DNA of 64,000 nucleotides from Anaerostipes amylophilus (lineage in GTDB: Bacteria; Bacillota; Clostridia; Lachnospirales; Lachnospiraceae), in NCBI RefSeq assembly GCF_025567365.1, contig NZ_JAOQJG010000001.1:62001-126000 (forward strand). Reading direction: 5' to 3'. Positions within the stretch are counted from its first letter, which is position 1. Every line of letters starts with the position of its first letter. The notes beneath the pieces were generated by a model. The model did no database searches. It saw nothing but the letters and a program-made list of their open reading frames with translations, and was not told where the DNA came from. Below, in pieces: positions 8,178 to 17,716 of the stretch. The position numbers were made by a program, and so were the translations under genes.

Positions 8178-10700
8178 CTAATCCAGCAATTTTTCAAAGT
8201 CACCGTAAGCTTCTTCATTATATCGTTCTGGGCTGAAACTATATGATGGTACATTTCCTAACATAAATTCTTTCATTCCCTGATAAATTGACTCTTCATC
8301 TGTATCAATCAGTAACTGTCCATTTTCCATGACACTATCACTTACAGAAGAAAACTTTCCAATAATTAATGGCATCTGTAATGTTCTTGCTTCTAAAAGC
8401 ACAATCGGCTGACCTTCATGTAATGATGGAAGAATAAAACATTGACATCTCTTCATATAAGCAAATGGATTGCTTATATTTCCTGTAAGAATCACCTTTC
8501 CTGTCAGGTTTTGATCAAATATCTCTTTCTCTATTTGCTGTTTTAATGTTCCATCCCCAATGATATGTAATCTTGCCTGTGGATACTCCTTGCTTAATTT
8601 TGCAAATGCTTTAATCAATGCTAGATGATTTTTTTCAGTAGACATTCTTCCAATTGTAACAAAATTAATATAATTCTCTCTTGGTGCTTCCATTAATTCT
8701 AATTTCTTCGTACTTTCTGATTCATCCTGCTCAGTTTTAACCAGATATACTTTTCCATTCATTTTAAGTTCAATATCTTCTTTTAAGCATGCCTGAATTC
8801 GGTCAAAGTTTAATGTATTCGCTGCATAGAAAAATTTATCTTTTGTTTTTGGCGTCTGAAGATTCTTTTTATTAACCTCCATAACTGTTTTGCTGCATGA
8901 AACAATTTTATCAAAATATGGATATAATGAGAAAACAGTTCTCAATTTGATAATATGTGGCTGTTTACCATTGACGACCTTTTCTCTATCTGCTTTCAGA
9001 TCATTATGCTGCCAAATAAGTTTTTTAGCACCTTCCGCATGCAGTAAAAGCATGCTAAAAAACGGAGAGTAACCTGAAAAATCAATTACATAATCAAAAT
9101 GTGTCTGTCCAAAACATCTTCTAAACTCTCTGTCAAACATATCATGCGGAAATTGTTTCATAAAGAAATCATTTTTTATTCCCGTTTCAAAGAATACTTC
9201 TTTCATAAAGTCTTCTTTAAAATCAGCATTCCATGTTCCTACTCTTTTTAATGTACGAACATTTTTGTTTAATTCAAGAACTCTGTTTTTTGCAGCTGTA
9301 TCATTTGCACCTGCACTTACATACGCAGTTACATCATATTTATCATAGTCAAAGTTATTTAATAAACTCATAAATGAATGTGTAATTCCATTTTCTGACA
9401 TCGTACCACGGAATAATAAAACTCTTTTCTTTTTCTTAGTATCTGCTTTTCTTAAATTGTATCCTTCTTTTCCATCAAGAATAATTTCCCATACTTTTTT
9501 TGATACATTTCCATCATCTCTTGGACATGCCCATTCAACATTTTTATTATAAATTTCTTGATATTCCTTCTGTACATCTCCAATGTTATTAATCCAACCT
9601 ACAACATCATCTAATTCTTTTGTTGTTGGACCTGGTAATTCCTCTAATGGGAAATACACACCTCTATATCCTTTATACATTTCCAAATCCGGAATATAGA
9701 ATAATATCGGACGACCTGTATCTAAAAAGTCAAAATAAATACTTGAATAATCTGATACAAGAATATCAACAATTGATAAAAGTGAATTAGTATCAATTGT
9801 CGCAGGTATAAAATCACCACTTAAACTTGGATCATCCTTAATAAATCGATACACCTGTTGATGCGGTTTCACAAAAACCTGATATTTCTCTGTATCAATA
9901 CGACTTTTAACTTTGTCAAGAAACTCAAAATATGCATTTAAACCTAACTCAGGTTTCCCAAAATCGCTTCCTTTCCATGTTGGAGCATACATGATAATCT
10001 TCTTATTTGGATCAATTGTAACCCCCTCATGTTTCAACTGATCTATCACTTCATCACGATCCGCATGATAAATCATATCACTTCTTGGCTGTCCCTCTTC
10101 GATAATAGTACCTTCGTATAATCCATCTAATTTGTATGCCTTTAAGTAGATATCTGAATGGAATTTATTTGGTGAAATAAGATAATCTGCTGATAGAAAA
10201 TTCCTCATTGTATTAGCTACTGCTATATTAGCATCTGGGAGATCGTATCCCAATGTTTTAAGTGGTATTCCATGCCATGTATTAATATAAATTTGCTCAT
10301 CTTTTTTTGTCACAAAACCAGGGAATGTACTATTATTAATAATATATTTTGCTTCTGCTAATGCTTTTAAATACTCATTTGAATTAAATTCTACAAAACG
10401 AACATTGGAAACATTCTTATATTTATTAATAATATATTCATTATCTTCCATATCGTAAATTGCCCATACATGCTCATATTTATCAAAATCACTTCTGTTC
10501 ATAAATTCTTTAAATAACGCATATGGACTACAAAGCATTCCTCTTGCTGCAAATGCTTCATATAAAACAATATTCTTTACTTTACATTTTTTATAATACT
10601 CTGCATAATCACATCTTCTTTTTGAATATTCGCTTTTATTTCTATTTGATTTTACATGATTATATACTTTTTTTACATGTTCTAATTTCGTTTGTATCAT
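8178..10700 (-). CDS. Bifunctional TagF-like glycerophosphotransferase / family 4 glycosyltransferase
   Basis: An 840-residue fusion. Residues about 40-415 are a CDP-glycerol glycerophosphotransferase: TWHGIPLKTLG (His143), EEGQPRSDMI (213-216 GQPR), MYAPTWKG and ILVSDYSSIYFDF (near 313-325), then PGPTT. Residues about 432-840 are a GT-B glycosyltransferase of family 4: a Rossmann start KKKRVLLFRG, VTIGRMSTEKNHLALI for the donor domain, HIIGDGTLK, and PSLHEGQPIVLLEARTL with the EX7E donor motif. The protein could add glycerol-phosphate and a sugar alternately to a teichoic chain. AGAGGAG lies eight bases before the ATG, and it is the first gene of the operon. The next gene is a degenerate copy of it. 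Confidence 0.88.
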   Translation of the reverse strand: MIQTKLEHVKKVYNHVKSNRNKSEYSKRRCDYAEYYKKCKVKNIVLYEAFAARGMLCSPYALFKEFMNRSDFDKYEHVWAIYDMEDNEYIINKYKNVSNVRFVEFNSNEYLKALAEAKYIINNSTFPGFVTKKDEQIYINTWHGIPLKTLGYDLPDANIAVANTMRNFLSADYLISPNKFHSDIYLKAYKLDGLYEGTIIEEGQPRSDMIYHADRDEVIDQLKHEGVTIDPNKKIIMYAPTWKGSDFGKPELGLNAYFEFLDKVKSRIDTEKYQVFVKPHQQVYRFIKDDPSLSGDFIPATIDTNSLLSIVDILVSDYSSIYFDFLDTGRPILFYIPDLEMYKGYRGVYFPLEELPGPTTKELDDVVGWINNIGDVQKEYQEIYNKNVEWACPRDDGNVSKKVWEIILDGKEGYNLRKADTKKKKRVLLFRGTMSENGITHSFMSLLNNFDYDKYDVTAYVSAGANDTAAKNRVLELNKNVRTLKRVGTWNADFKEDFMKEVFFETGIKNDFFMKQFPHDMFDREFRRCFGQTHFDYVIDFSGYSPFFSMLLLHAEGAKKLIWQHNDLKADREKVVNGKQPHIIKLRTVFSLYPYFDKIVSCSKTVMEVNKKNLQTPKTKDKFFYAANTLNFDRIQACLKEDIELKMNGKVYLVKTEQDESESTKKLELMEAPRENYINFVTIGRMSTEKNHLALIKAFAKLSKEYPQARLHIIGDGTLKQQIEKEIFDQNLTGKVILTGNISNPFAYMKRCQCFILPSLHEGQPIVLLEARTLQMPLIIGKFSSVSDSVMENGQLLIDTDEESIYQGMKEFMLGNVPSYSFSPERYNEEAYGDFEKLLD

Positions 10701-10773
10701 CCAAATAACTCCTCTTATATATATAGCTTCTTTTTATTTTAACACATTTGTTAATGATTTAAAACCACCTAAA

Positions 10774-10799
10774 AAGGGACATTCCGAAAAATGTCCCTT
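10774..10799 (-). terminator. Rho-independent terminator after galE
   Basis: A 10-bp inverted repeat (10774-10783 with 10790-10799) with a 6-base loop is followed on the minus strand by five T residues. It lies 22 bases beyond the galE stop and separates galE from the teichoic-acid operon downstream. Confidence 0.85.
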
Positions 10800-10820
10800 C
10801 CAAACTTACAATATAATATA

Positions 10821-11843
10821 TTATTTTTCAGTGCGATATCCATCTGGATTCATAGACTGCCATTTCCAAGAATCAGCACACATTTCTTTGATTCCTTTTT
10901 CAGCTACCCATCCAAGTTCTTCTTTGGCTTTTGTTGCATCACAGTAACATGTTGCGATGTCTCCAGCTCTTCTTGGTTTGATCTCATATGGAAGTTTCTT
11001 TCCACATGCTTCTTCATATGCATGTAATACATCTAATACACTGTATCCGATTCCTGTTCCAAGATTGTAGATACTTACCTGTGGTTCCTGCTCAAATTTC
11101 TTTAATGCTTTAACATGTCCTTTTGCAAGATCCACTACATGAATATAGTCACGAACTCCTGTTCCATCTGGTGTATCGTAATCGTCACCGAATACTCCTA
11201 ATTTCTCAAGTTTTCCAACTGCTACCTGTGCGATATATGGTACAAGGTTGTTTGGAATTCCTTTTGGATCTTCTCCGATCAGTCCACTTTCATGTGCTCC
11301 AATTGGATTAAAGTAACGAAGTAATACAACATTCCATTCTGGGTCTGCTACATGGAAATCTGTTAAGATCTGCTCTAACATTCCTTTTGTCTGTCCATAA
11401 GGGTTTGTGATCTGTCCTTTTGGGCATTCCTCTGTAATTGGAATAAATGCTGGATCTCCATAGACTGTTGCAGATGAACTAAAGATAATATTCTTTACTC
11501 CATGATTTCTCATGACATCACATAAGATTAATGTTCCTGTGATATTGTTATGATAGTATTCTAATGGTTTCTGTACAGATTCACCAACCGCTTTTAATCC
11601 TGCGAAGTTGATAACTGAATCAATATCTTCTGTATCAAAGATTTTATTTAAAGCTTCACGATCAAGAATATCAGCTTCATAGAATTTTACAGTCTTTCCT
11701 GTGATCTGTTCTACTCTCTTTAATGCTTCTTCACTTGAGTTATATAAATTGTCTACTACTACAACTTCATATCCTTCTTTTAACAGTTCTACACATGTAT
11801 GGCTGCCGATATATCCAGCACCACCAGCTACTAAAATAGCCAT
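10821..11843 (-). CDS. galE: UDP-glucose 4-epimerase
   Basis: GalE interconverts UDP-glucose and UDP-galactose with tightly bound NAD. The 340-residue protein shows GGAGYIGSHT (NAD-binding GxxGxxG, residues 7-13), FSSSATVYG, and YGQTKGML with the catalytic Tyr-x-x-x-Lys pair near residue 150, plus the FNPIGAHESG substrate loop and RDYIHVVDLA of this family. It is full length. The gene stands next to DUF1015 and glf; GalE and Glf together would supply UDP-galactofuranose for the surface polymers coded on either side. A short inverted repeat at 11895-11914 lies in its upstream region. Confidence 0.96.
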   Translation of the reverse strand: MAILVAGGAGYIGSHTCVELLKEGYEVVVVDNLYNSSEEALKRVEQITGKTVKFYEADILDREALNKIFDTEDIDSVINFAGLKAVGESVQKPLEYYHNNITGTLILCDVMRNHGVKNIIFSSSATVYGDPAFIPITEECPKGQITNPYGQTKGMLEQILTDFHVADPEWNVVLLRYFNPIGAHESGLIGEDPKGIPNNLVPYIAQVAVGKLEKLGVFGDDYDTPDGTGVRDYIHVVDLAKGHVKALKKFEQEPQVSIYNLGTGIGYSVLDVLHAYEEACGKKLPYEIKPRRAGDIATCYCDATKAKEELGWVAEKGIKEMCADSWKWQSMNPDGYRTEK

Positions 11844-11942
11844 GTTCGTTCCTCCATTTTTCTCTGTTTGGTTTATTTACTCTATCTTTTATCATATCAC
11901 AGTTTTTAGTGATACAAAAGCTTTTATTACTATGCAATCTTC

Positions 11943-13184
11943 CTATTTAATTGCTCTTCCTTCTATGTAATATCTTTTCTCACTTGCATGTCCCATAGAA
12001 AATGTCTTTCTTGGCAGCGTTCCATCTGTCATTACGCTTGGGAATAACTGGTCTTTCTCCATTGCTGGCAATTCGATTCCTACCGCATTTTCTTGGCTTG
12101 CAAGTTTCCTTAATACTTCTTCTCCGTGAATATAATCAATGACTCCTGAATTTTCTTTTAAATATTCATCAAGAAATGTCTGAACTTTATCCACTGCTAA
12201 TTGATGTTCATGGAGGTTCAAATGTAATACTTCTTCTTTATTTTCATAATAACATTTGATTTCTTGTCCATCTTTGCCACAACACTGTTCTTTTAATGTT
12301 TCTATTAATTCTTGTGCATCAGTTCCTGTGATAACTCTGTGGATTGGTTCAAACTGCTGTGAATCATCGTGAAGATTTTCAAGTTCTACGAGTGCATATC
12401 TAGCCAGATGATTCTCTACATGTTTCCATTGATGATTTTTCTTTAATTTCTCATAACATGCTTTCGCTGTTGCCAGAGAGTGATTCCCATCTCCTACTGC
12501 ATAATACATTGGATGTTCACTTAAATTCTTGTATTTATCAGCCATCATCTGTTCATATTGCTGTAGCTTCTCTATGAATTGTTCTTTTATCTCTCCATCT
12601 ACCAGCCATCCTGCAATATGTCCACCTTTCTGCATCAGATCAAATTCATATAGCTTTGACAGGTTGCCTTTATTCTGTGTAATATACTCTAATAATTCAT
12701 TCTTCCAGTCATCACAAAGTAAGATCACATGTGGCAGTTCAATCGGTGCCTGATATCTGATCTTCATTCTTGGCGGAATTCTCTCCATAACTGTTTTCTC
12801 TGTAGAACGGATCTTTGCTTCATCTTCTGGTGTGTAGCTGTATTCTTCCAGGTCGATCGCACCTATGATTCCTCTTCGTATCTTGCCATTCTGTAATGTT
12901 CTTTCCACATATATGAAGGATTGTTCGTAGGTTTTCAACAAATGATTGTCTACATAGTTCTTCATTGTGGATTGAATCTTACGAATTTTCTCATCTTCAT
13001 CTTTACTGCCAAGTTTTGCTTCTGGAAGCATCAGATGTAATGTGGATGGTGCTTCTTTTACATAGTCTTCCACTTCTTTCCAGTATTCTGGCTGTGATGA
13101 AAACTGGTCGCAGGCGATGACTGCCCATTTCTTCATAGAATCTACTTGTGGCATTAGTATGTCTGCTGATATAAATGTACTCAA
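11943..13184 (-). CDS. DUF1015 family protein
   Basis: A 413-residue soluble protein of the DUF1015 family, whose biochemical role is not settled to my knowledge. The hallmark AVGDGNHSLATAKACYE near residue 225 is present, as are the N-terminal DQFSSQPEYWKE and the C-terminal LFPSVMTDGTLPRKTFSMG. Distant links of this family to ParB/sulfiredoxin-like nucleotide-using folds have been proposed. It lies between galE and glf on the same strand (25 bases from glf), which may only reflect shared transcription. No signal peptide or membrane helix is visible. I do not assign a substrate. Confidence 0.85.
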   Translation of the reverse strand: MSTFISADILMPQVDSMKKWAVIACDQFSSQPEYWKEVEDYVKEAPSTLHLMLPEAKLGSKDEDEKIRKIQSTMKNYVDNHLLKTYEQSFIYVERTLQNGKIRRGIIGAIDLEEYSYTPEDEAKIRSTEKTVMERIPPRMKIRYQAPIELPHVILLCDDWKNELLEYITQNKGNLSKLYEFDLMQKGGHIAGWLVDGEIKEQFIEKLQQYEQMMADKYKNLSEHPMYYAVGDGNHSLATAKACYEKLKKNHQWKHVENHLARYALVELENLHDDSQQFEPIHRVITGTDAQELIETLKEQCCGKDGQEIKCYYENKEEVLHLNLHEHQLAVDKVQTFLDEYLKENSGVIDYIHGEEVLRKLASQENAVGIELPAMEKDQLFPSVMTDGTLPRKTFSMGHASEKRYYIEGRAIK

Positions 13185-13208
13185 TTTATGATTCCTCTTT
13201 TCTTAATT

Positions 13209-14327
13209 TTATAATTCCTTCTCACACATCTCAAGTGCCGCAGCAATTACTGCATCCATATCATAATATTTATATTCACCTAATCTTCCACCAAAGATTA
13301 CATTCTCTTCCTGCTCTGCAAGCTTCTTGTACTCTTCATACAGCTTTCCATTCTTCTCATCGTTTACTGGATAATATGGTTCATCTCCTGGTTTCCATTC
13401 TGAGCTGTATTCACGACTGATAACTGTCTTAGGAATATCATTTCCTTCATCATCTTTTCCAAACTCAAACCATTTATGTTCAATGATTCTTGTCCATGGA
13501 GTTTCGGCATCCGTGTAGTTCACTGCTGCATTTCCCTGGAAGTTTGGTTTATCTAAGACTTCTGTCTCAAATCTTACAGATCTGTATTCTAACTCTCCTA
13601 GTTTGTAATCAAAGTATGCATCCACTGCTCCTGTGTATACAACTTTATCTGCCAGTGCATCCAATTCTTCTTTATGTTCGAAATAATCTGTATCCAGTCG
13701 TACTTCCACATCCCCAAGCATATTAGCTACCATCTTTGTATATCCTCCAACTGGGATTCCCTGATATAATGCATTAAAATAGTTATTGTCAAATGTCAGT
13801 CTGACTGGAAGTCTCTTAATGATAAAGGATGGAAGTTCACTACATGGTCTTCCCCATTGTTTCTGTGTGTATCCTTTGATCAGCTTCTCATAGATATCTG
13901 TTCCAACGAGACTGATCGCCTGTTCTTCTAAGTTCTTTGGTTCTATGATCCCTGCTTCTTTTTTCTGTTCTTCAATCTTTGCCTGTGCTTCTTCTGGTGT
14001 TATAACGCCCCACATCTTATTGAATGTGTACATATTAAATGGAAGAGAATATAATTCTCCTTTGTAATTAGCTACTGGTGAGTTTGTAAATCGATTGAAT
14101 TCTGCAAACTGTGTAATATAATTCCATACTTTCTTATTATTCGTATGGAAGATATGTGCTCCGTATTTGTGTACATGGATCTTCTCTATATCTTCTGTGT
14201 ATACATTTCCTGCGATATTCGGACGTTTGTCGATCACTAAGACTTTCTTGTCTTTTTTTACTGCCTGCTGTGCAAATACAGCACCATATAATCCGGCTCC
14301 TACGATCAGATAATCATATTGTTTCAT
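13209..14327 (-). CDS. glf: UDP-galactopyranose mutase
   Basis: Glf is a flavoenzyme that converts UDP-galactopyranose to UDP-galactofuranose. The 372-residue protein begins YDYLIVGAGLYGAVFAQ (FAD-binding GxGxxG) and has IAGNVYTED, HKYGAHIFHTNNK with the family's GxHxFHT, PFNMYTF, GYTQKQWGRPC and RLPVRLTFDNNYF, all typical active-site segments. VIFGGRLGEYKYYDMD near the C-terminus is also diagnostic. With galE two genes away, it indicates that a galactofuranose-containing surface glycan is made here. The GT2 at 2195 or the YfhO system could use the product, but that link is inference. Confidence 0.95.
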   Translation of the reverse strand: MKQYDYLIVGAGLYGAVFAQQAVKKDKKVLVIDKRPNIAGNVYTEDIEKIHVHKYGAHIFHTNNKKVWNYITQFAEFNRFTNSPVANYKGELYSLPFNMYTFNKMWGVITPEEAQAKIEEQKKEAGIIEPKNLEEQAISLVGTDIYEKLIKGYTQKQWGRPCSELPSFIIKRLPVRLTFDNNYFNALYQGIPVGGYTKMVANMLGDVEVRLDTDYFEHKEELDALADKVVYTGAVDAYFDYKLGELEYRSVRFETEVLDKPNFQGNAAVNYTDAETPWTRIIEHKWFEFGKDDEGNDIPKTVISREYSSEWKPGDEPYYPVNDEKNGKLYEEYKKLAEQEENVIFGGRLGEYKYYDMDAVIAAALEMCEKEL

Positions 14328-14412
14328 TTGCTTTTGTTTCCTTCCTGTCTTTATAATATTTTCTTATGATAATACTTTTTACTATAATATTTTTTACGCT
14401 GATAACTTCTTA

Positions 14413-17124
14413 TCATTTTATTACATATCTTCTTCTCAGTAAAGCAAGGATCACCAAGGCTCCCCATCCTGCAAGACTTATGACTACTCCTATTTTTAAT
14501 CCAGGTGTCATATAATTTAACTCTACCTTATGTTCTCCCGACGTCATGAAAATTCCCATAAACATTCCATTTGCCTTATAGATTTTTGCATTCTGTCCAT
14601 CAACTTTTGCACTCCATCCTTTGGAATATGGAATTGTGACACATAGCATTCTGTCTTTGTCTGTCTGGAAAGTTCCTTTGAGCATGTTTTCTTTATATTG
14701 AATATTTTTAAGTGTATGTCTCTTTAATTGTTTTAATTTATTAAAAGTATCCTGCTTCTTAACCGAGATCAGTGTAATCTCATCATATTCATAATTTCCC
14801 GGTGCCAGAAAATCTAACTTTACAGTCTCTTTCTTGTTGTTTGTATGATGATTTAACCTTACCATATAGTCTTTTCTTCCAAAATAATATGGGTTTGTTG
14901 GATTCTGAATATGAATCTTCTGCTGTACATCATTGTCACTAATCAAAATACTACTTGTTCCTTTTTTCCCTTCTAATAAAAATATGTCACCCTGTAGTTT
15001 TTTTCCTTTATAAACGAGATTCTTAAAATATAAATAGGTTTCCTTATCTTTCTCTACCGGCACTGTAATCGTACAATACTTTTGTCCTTTCGGATATGAG
15101 ATATCATTCTCTGAAACAGTTCTTGTAGAAATCCCCTGATCTAGTGCATCTTCTATATGCTTGATCGTATTATGTTGCGGCTTTTCATCAAGAACAATAC
15201 CATTTAACATTGCCTGTTCCCTGCCGACACCATTAAGTTGTTCGTATTGGTCTTCCGTAATGTAGGAATCGTACCCATATCCAAATGGTAAAGCATAAGG
15301 ATTCTGATACAGTGTAATATTTCTATTTTGTTTTACTTTTTTCATTCCATATGGCACATCAGATGCAGTCGTTTGTTCTCTTCCTATCTTCTTTTTCTCA
15401 TGGATTGTCATGTATTTTACACCAGATAAGGACAATAACCCGATTCTCTGATCCAATCCCTTATATTTATCTGCATACTGCATTCCAAGTGTCTCATAAC
15501 TTTTTACTGTATCTGTCACACATTTTGATGTGATACTATAATAGCCACTGATCGTATTAAGATCATTGATCAATCCATAATTCTTATAACGACATCCATC
15601 TGCGTGAACTCTGTATAAAGATGGATCTTTAATATTTTTAAGCATCGTAATATTATCTGTTCTTAATTCTTTCAACGCTGTTCCCTGATCTAGAAATTCA
15701 TTTGCATATGCAGACTGGTCTGTATGAAAACGATAATATCCATGAATTCCTACTGAGATCAGAAGCAACACAGCTGTCACAATCCTTGCACTTCTTGTCC
15801 TGCTGTCGTATCCCATCTTCTGAAAGATAAGAAATACTGCATAAAAAACAATCATCATGATACATGCTGCCATAATTCCCGGATTCTTAAGCATTTTTCC
15901 ACCTGATACGCTGATCACTGCACATAAGATGATATACAAAACAATGCCTGATCCAATCCCGATCTTCTGTCTCTTCGTCATTAGAAACAGTCTTGGATAC
16001 ATCTCTGCTGTCAAAAGTGCTACGATAAAACTTAAGACAAATGCCCATCGGTTATTCGCATAAGATAGTCCATTAAATACATATCCAAAGATTGGAAAGA
16101 TCAATGCGATCATACTTCCTAAAAATACGAGACGATATTTCTTATGTTTCATTCTTCTTGAAAATAAGGTAAATAACACTACGATTCCTGCAATCGGAAG
16201 ATATCCTGTATTGGTATTGCTTCCAACATTTCCATAACCAACAAAGTTCTCAAGAAACATCAGATAATATTTTCCAGGATACACGATCAGCGCTTTCCAG
16301 TCTGTGCCACTTCCATATCTTCCATTTCCAAGAAAACCAATCACTGATGGAATCAAGATTACTGCTGCCATACAGATTCCAAGAATATAATACCCGCCGA
16401 ATTTAAGAATCGTTAAGAAGAAGTTCTTGATTCTGTCTTTCTCTGTATATTTGTAAAATCTGATCCATGCATAGATTACTGAAAAGATCGTAAGCATGTA
16501 AAAGAAATAATAATTACTGATCGCAGATACATAGATCATAACAATAAACAGATATGGTCTCTGCTTCTGGTAGATTTTCTCAATTCCAAGACAAAGCAAT
16601 GGAAAATAGATCATTGGATTTAAGAAAAATGGATGGCGCAGTCCAAGACGGAAACAAAATCCGCAAAAGACATACACTAATGCCCCGATCACTGTTCCAT
16701 ACGTTCTCTTCTTCATCTTTCTTGCATACAAAATAAATGCGATTCCCGCCAAATACATTCGAAACAGGATCATAAAGTTGTACATGATTTCTGTATATTT
16801 TACCGGTACAAATCCATACAGAAGATTTAGTGGATCTCCAATCGCATAATAATTCAGTGTTGCAATGACATCTGCTCCATAGCCAAGGCTCATATTCCAC
16901 ATCATAAGTTTTGGATGTCCTGCGATCAGATTCTTAACAAACTCCCGGAGCAATTCTCCATAATATGCCAATGCAGAAAAATGCTGGCTTAAGCCATCCT
17001 CTACTCCTGCACCCCATACAAAGTTCTTTCCTCCCATAAAAAAAGGAAGGAAGGCTGCCATACACATCAGTAAGAACATCAGCGTATACATCCCATAACA
17101 ATATTTTCTCTCTTTTTCTCTCAT
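14413..17124 (-). CDS. YfhO family multi-membrane glycosyltransferase (paralogue 1)
   Basis: YfhO proteins are large polytopic enzymes with GT-C-like topology; in B. subtilis and S. aureus YfhO works with CsbB and GtcA to put sugars on lipoteichoic or wall teichoic acid outside the cell. This 903-residue protein has an N-terminal helix, GAGVEDGLSQHF in the first outer loop (the acidic residues are conserved in the neighbour paralogue as SGEDGTSQHL), about 12 helices to residue 490, a long extracellular domain, and a final helix after KVELNYMTPGLKIGVVISL. It is divergent from the gtrA-yfhO2 pair, only 130 bases away. The duplicate shares the pattern Y-SKGW(K/S)A and PG--K-G closely. Substrate unknown. 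Confidence 0.85.
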   Translation of the reverse strand: MREKERKYCYGMYTLMFLLMCMAAFLPFFMGGKNFVWGAGVEDGLSQHFSALAYYGELLREFVKNLIAGHPKLMMWNMSLGYGADVIATLNYYAIGDPLNLLYGFVPVKYTEIMYNFMILFRMYLAGIAFILYARKMKKRTYGTVIGALVYVFCGFCFRLGLRHPFFLNPMIYFPLLCLGIEKIYQKQRPYLFIVMIYVSAISNYYFFYMLTIFSVIYAWIRFYKYTEKDRIKNFFLTILKFGGYYILGICMAAVILIPSVIGFLGNGRYGSGTDWKALIVYPGKYYLMFLENFVGYGNVGSNTNTGYLPIAGIVVLFTLFSRRMKHKKYRLVFLGSMIALIFPIFGYVFNGLSYANNRWAFVLSFIVALLTAEMYPRLFLMTKRQKIGIGSGIVLYIILCAVISVSGGKMLKNPGIMAACIMMIVFYAVFLIFQKMGYDSRTRSARIVTAVLLLISVGIHGYYRFHTDQSAYANEFLDQGTALKELRTDNITMLKNIKDPSLYRVHADGCRYKNYGLINDLNTISGYYSITSKCVTDTVKSYETLGMQYADKYKGLDQRIGLLSLSGVKYMTIHEKKKIGREQTTASDVPYGMKKVKQNRNITLYQNPYALPFGYGYDSYITEDQYEQLNGVGREQAMLNGIVLDEKPQHNTIKHIEDALDQGISTRTVSENDISYPKGQKYCTITVPVEKDKETYLYFKNLVYKGKKLQGDIFLLEGKKGTSSILISDNDVQQKIHIQNPTNPYYFGRKDYMVRLNHHTNNKKETVKLDFLAPGNYEYDEITLISVKKQDTFNKLKQLKRHTLKNIQYKENMLKGTFQTDKDRMLCVTIPYSKGWSAKVDGQNAKIYKANGMFMGIFMTSGEHKVELNYMTPGLKIGVVISLAGWGALVILALLRRRYVIK

Positions 17125-17187
17125 ATTCTGTTTCCTCTACCCTTTATCTTATTGCTTTATAGTCACTTTTAGTATATCATATTTTAG

Positions 17188-17216
17188 TTGAAAATTAATG
17201 AAAAATATCTTAAGAT
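17188..17216 (+). promoter_or_regulatory. Promoter for gtrA-yfhO2
   Basis: TTGAAA (17188-17193) and TAAGAT (17211-17216) are separated by 17 bases, followed by a short leader to the GGAGGA ribosome site of the GtrA gene. Confidence 0.6.
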
Positions 17217-17254
17217 GTTAAGTATGTATAAATTTTATTATGGAGGAATAGCTG

Positions 17255-17680
17255 TTGTTAAATTTAATTAAAAAACTATATTATGATTCAAGAATACGTT
17301 ATTTATTTTTTGGAGGACTGACAACACTTGTTAATATTGTTGTTTTTGGGATTCTCGAAGGTCCTCTGGGAATTGATTATAAGATTAGTAATTTCTTTTC
17401 TGTTGCGATCGCAATCTGTTTTGCGTTTGTCGTAAACAAACTTTATGTTTTTCAGTCAAAGTCTAAAACATTTGGCGATACTGTACAGGAATTTATTAAA
17501 TTTGTTCTTGGTCGTCTTGTGACAATGGTCGTTGAAGTTGGAGGCGTTCCATTTTGTGTCGAACTGCTTGGTCAGCCAAAGATGGTCGCAAAAATCGAAA
17601 CACAAGTCATTGTTGTAATCGTCAATTATTTTATCAGCAAATTATTTGTATTTAAATCTGGATCTGAACAAGATAAATAA
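17255..17680 (+). CDS. GtrA family flippase (TTG start)
   Basis: A 141-residue protein with four hydrophobic helices of the GtrA/GtcA family, which flip undecaprenyl-phosphate sugars across the membrane for extracellular glycosylation. RYLFFGGLTTLVNIVVFG at residues 14-31, FAFVVNKLYVFQSK near 60, and NYFISKLFVFKSG at the C-terminus are the family's repeated N-K-(L/Y)-x-VF signatures. Translation starts at TTG (17255), with GGAGGA seven bases upstream; there is no better ATG. It is 36 bases from the downstream YfhO gene and so forms a flippase-transferase pair; the lipid-sugar synthase is probably the GT2 at 20493. Confidence 0.9.
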   Translation: MLNLIKKLYYDSRIRYLFFGGLTTLVNIVVFGILEGPLGIDYKISNFFSVAIAICFAFVVNKLYVFQSKSKTFGDTVQEFIKFVLGRLVTMVVEVGGVPFCVELLGQPKMVAKIETQVIVVIVNYFISKLFVFKSGSEQDK

Positions 17681-17716
17681 TACGGATTCAGATTCTTTCA
17701 AAGAGGAGTAGTTTTA

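Noticed and set aside
8162..8254. Longer form of the degenerate TagF-GT protein starting at 8254
   Set aside because: The extension lies within the neighbour's coding end; AGGAG is eight bases before the ATG at 8161.
11895..11914. Inverted repeat upstream of galE as a repressor site
   Set aside because: Arms are only six bases (TATCAC/GTGATA), too short to claim as an operator without other copies.
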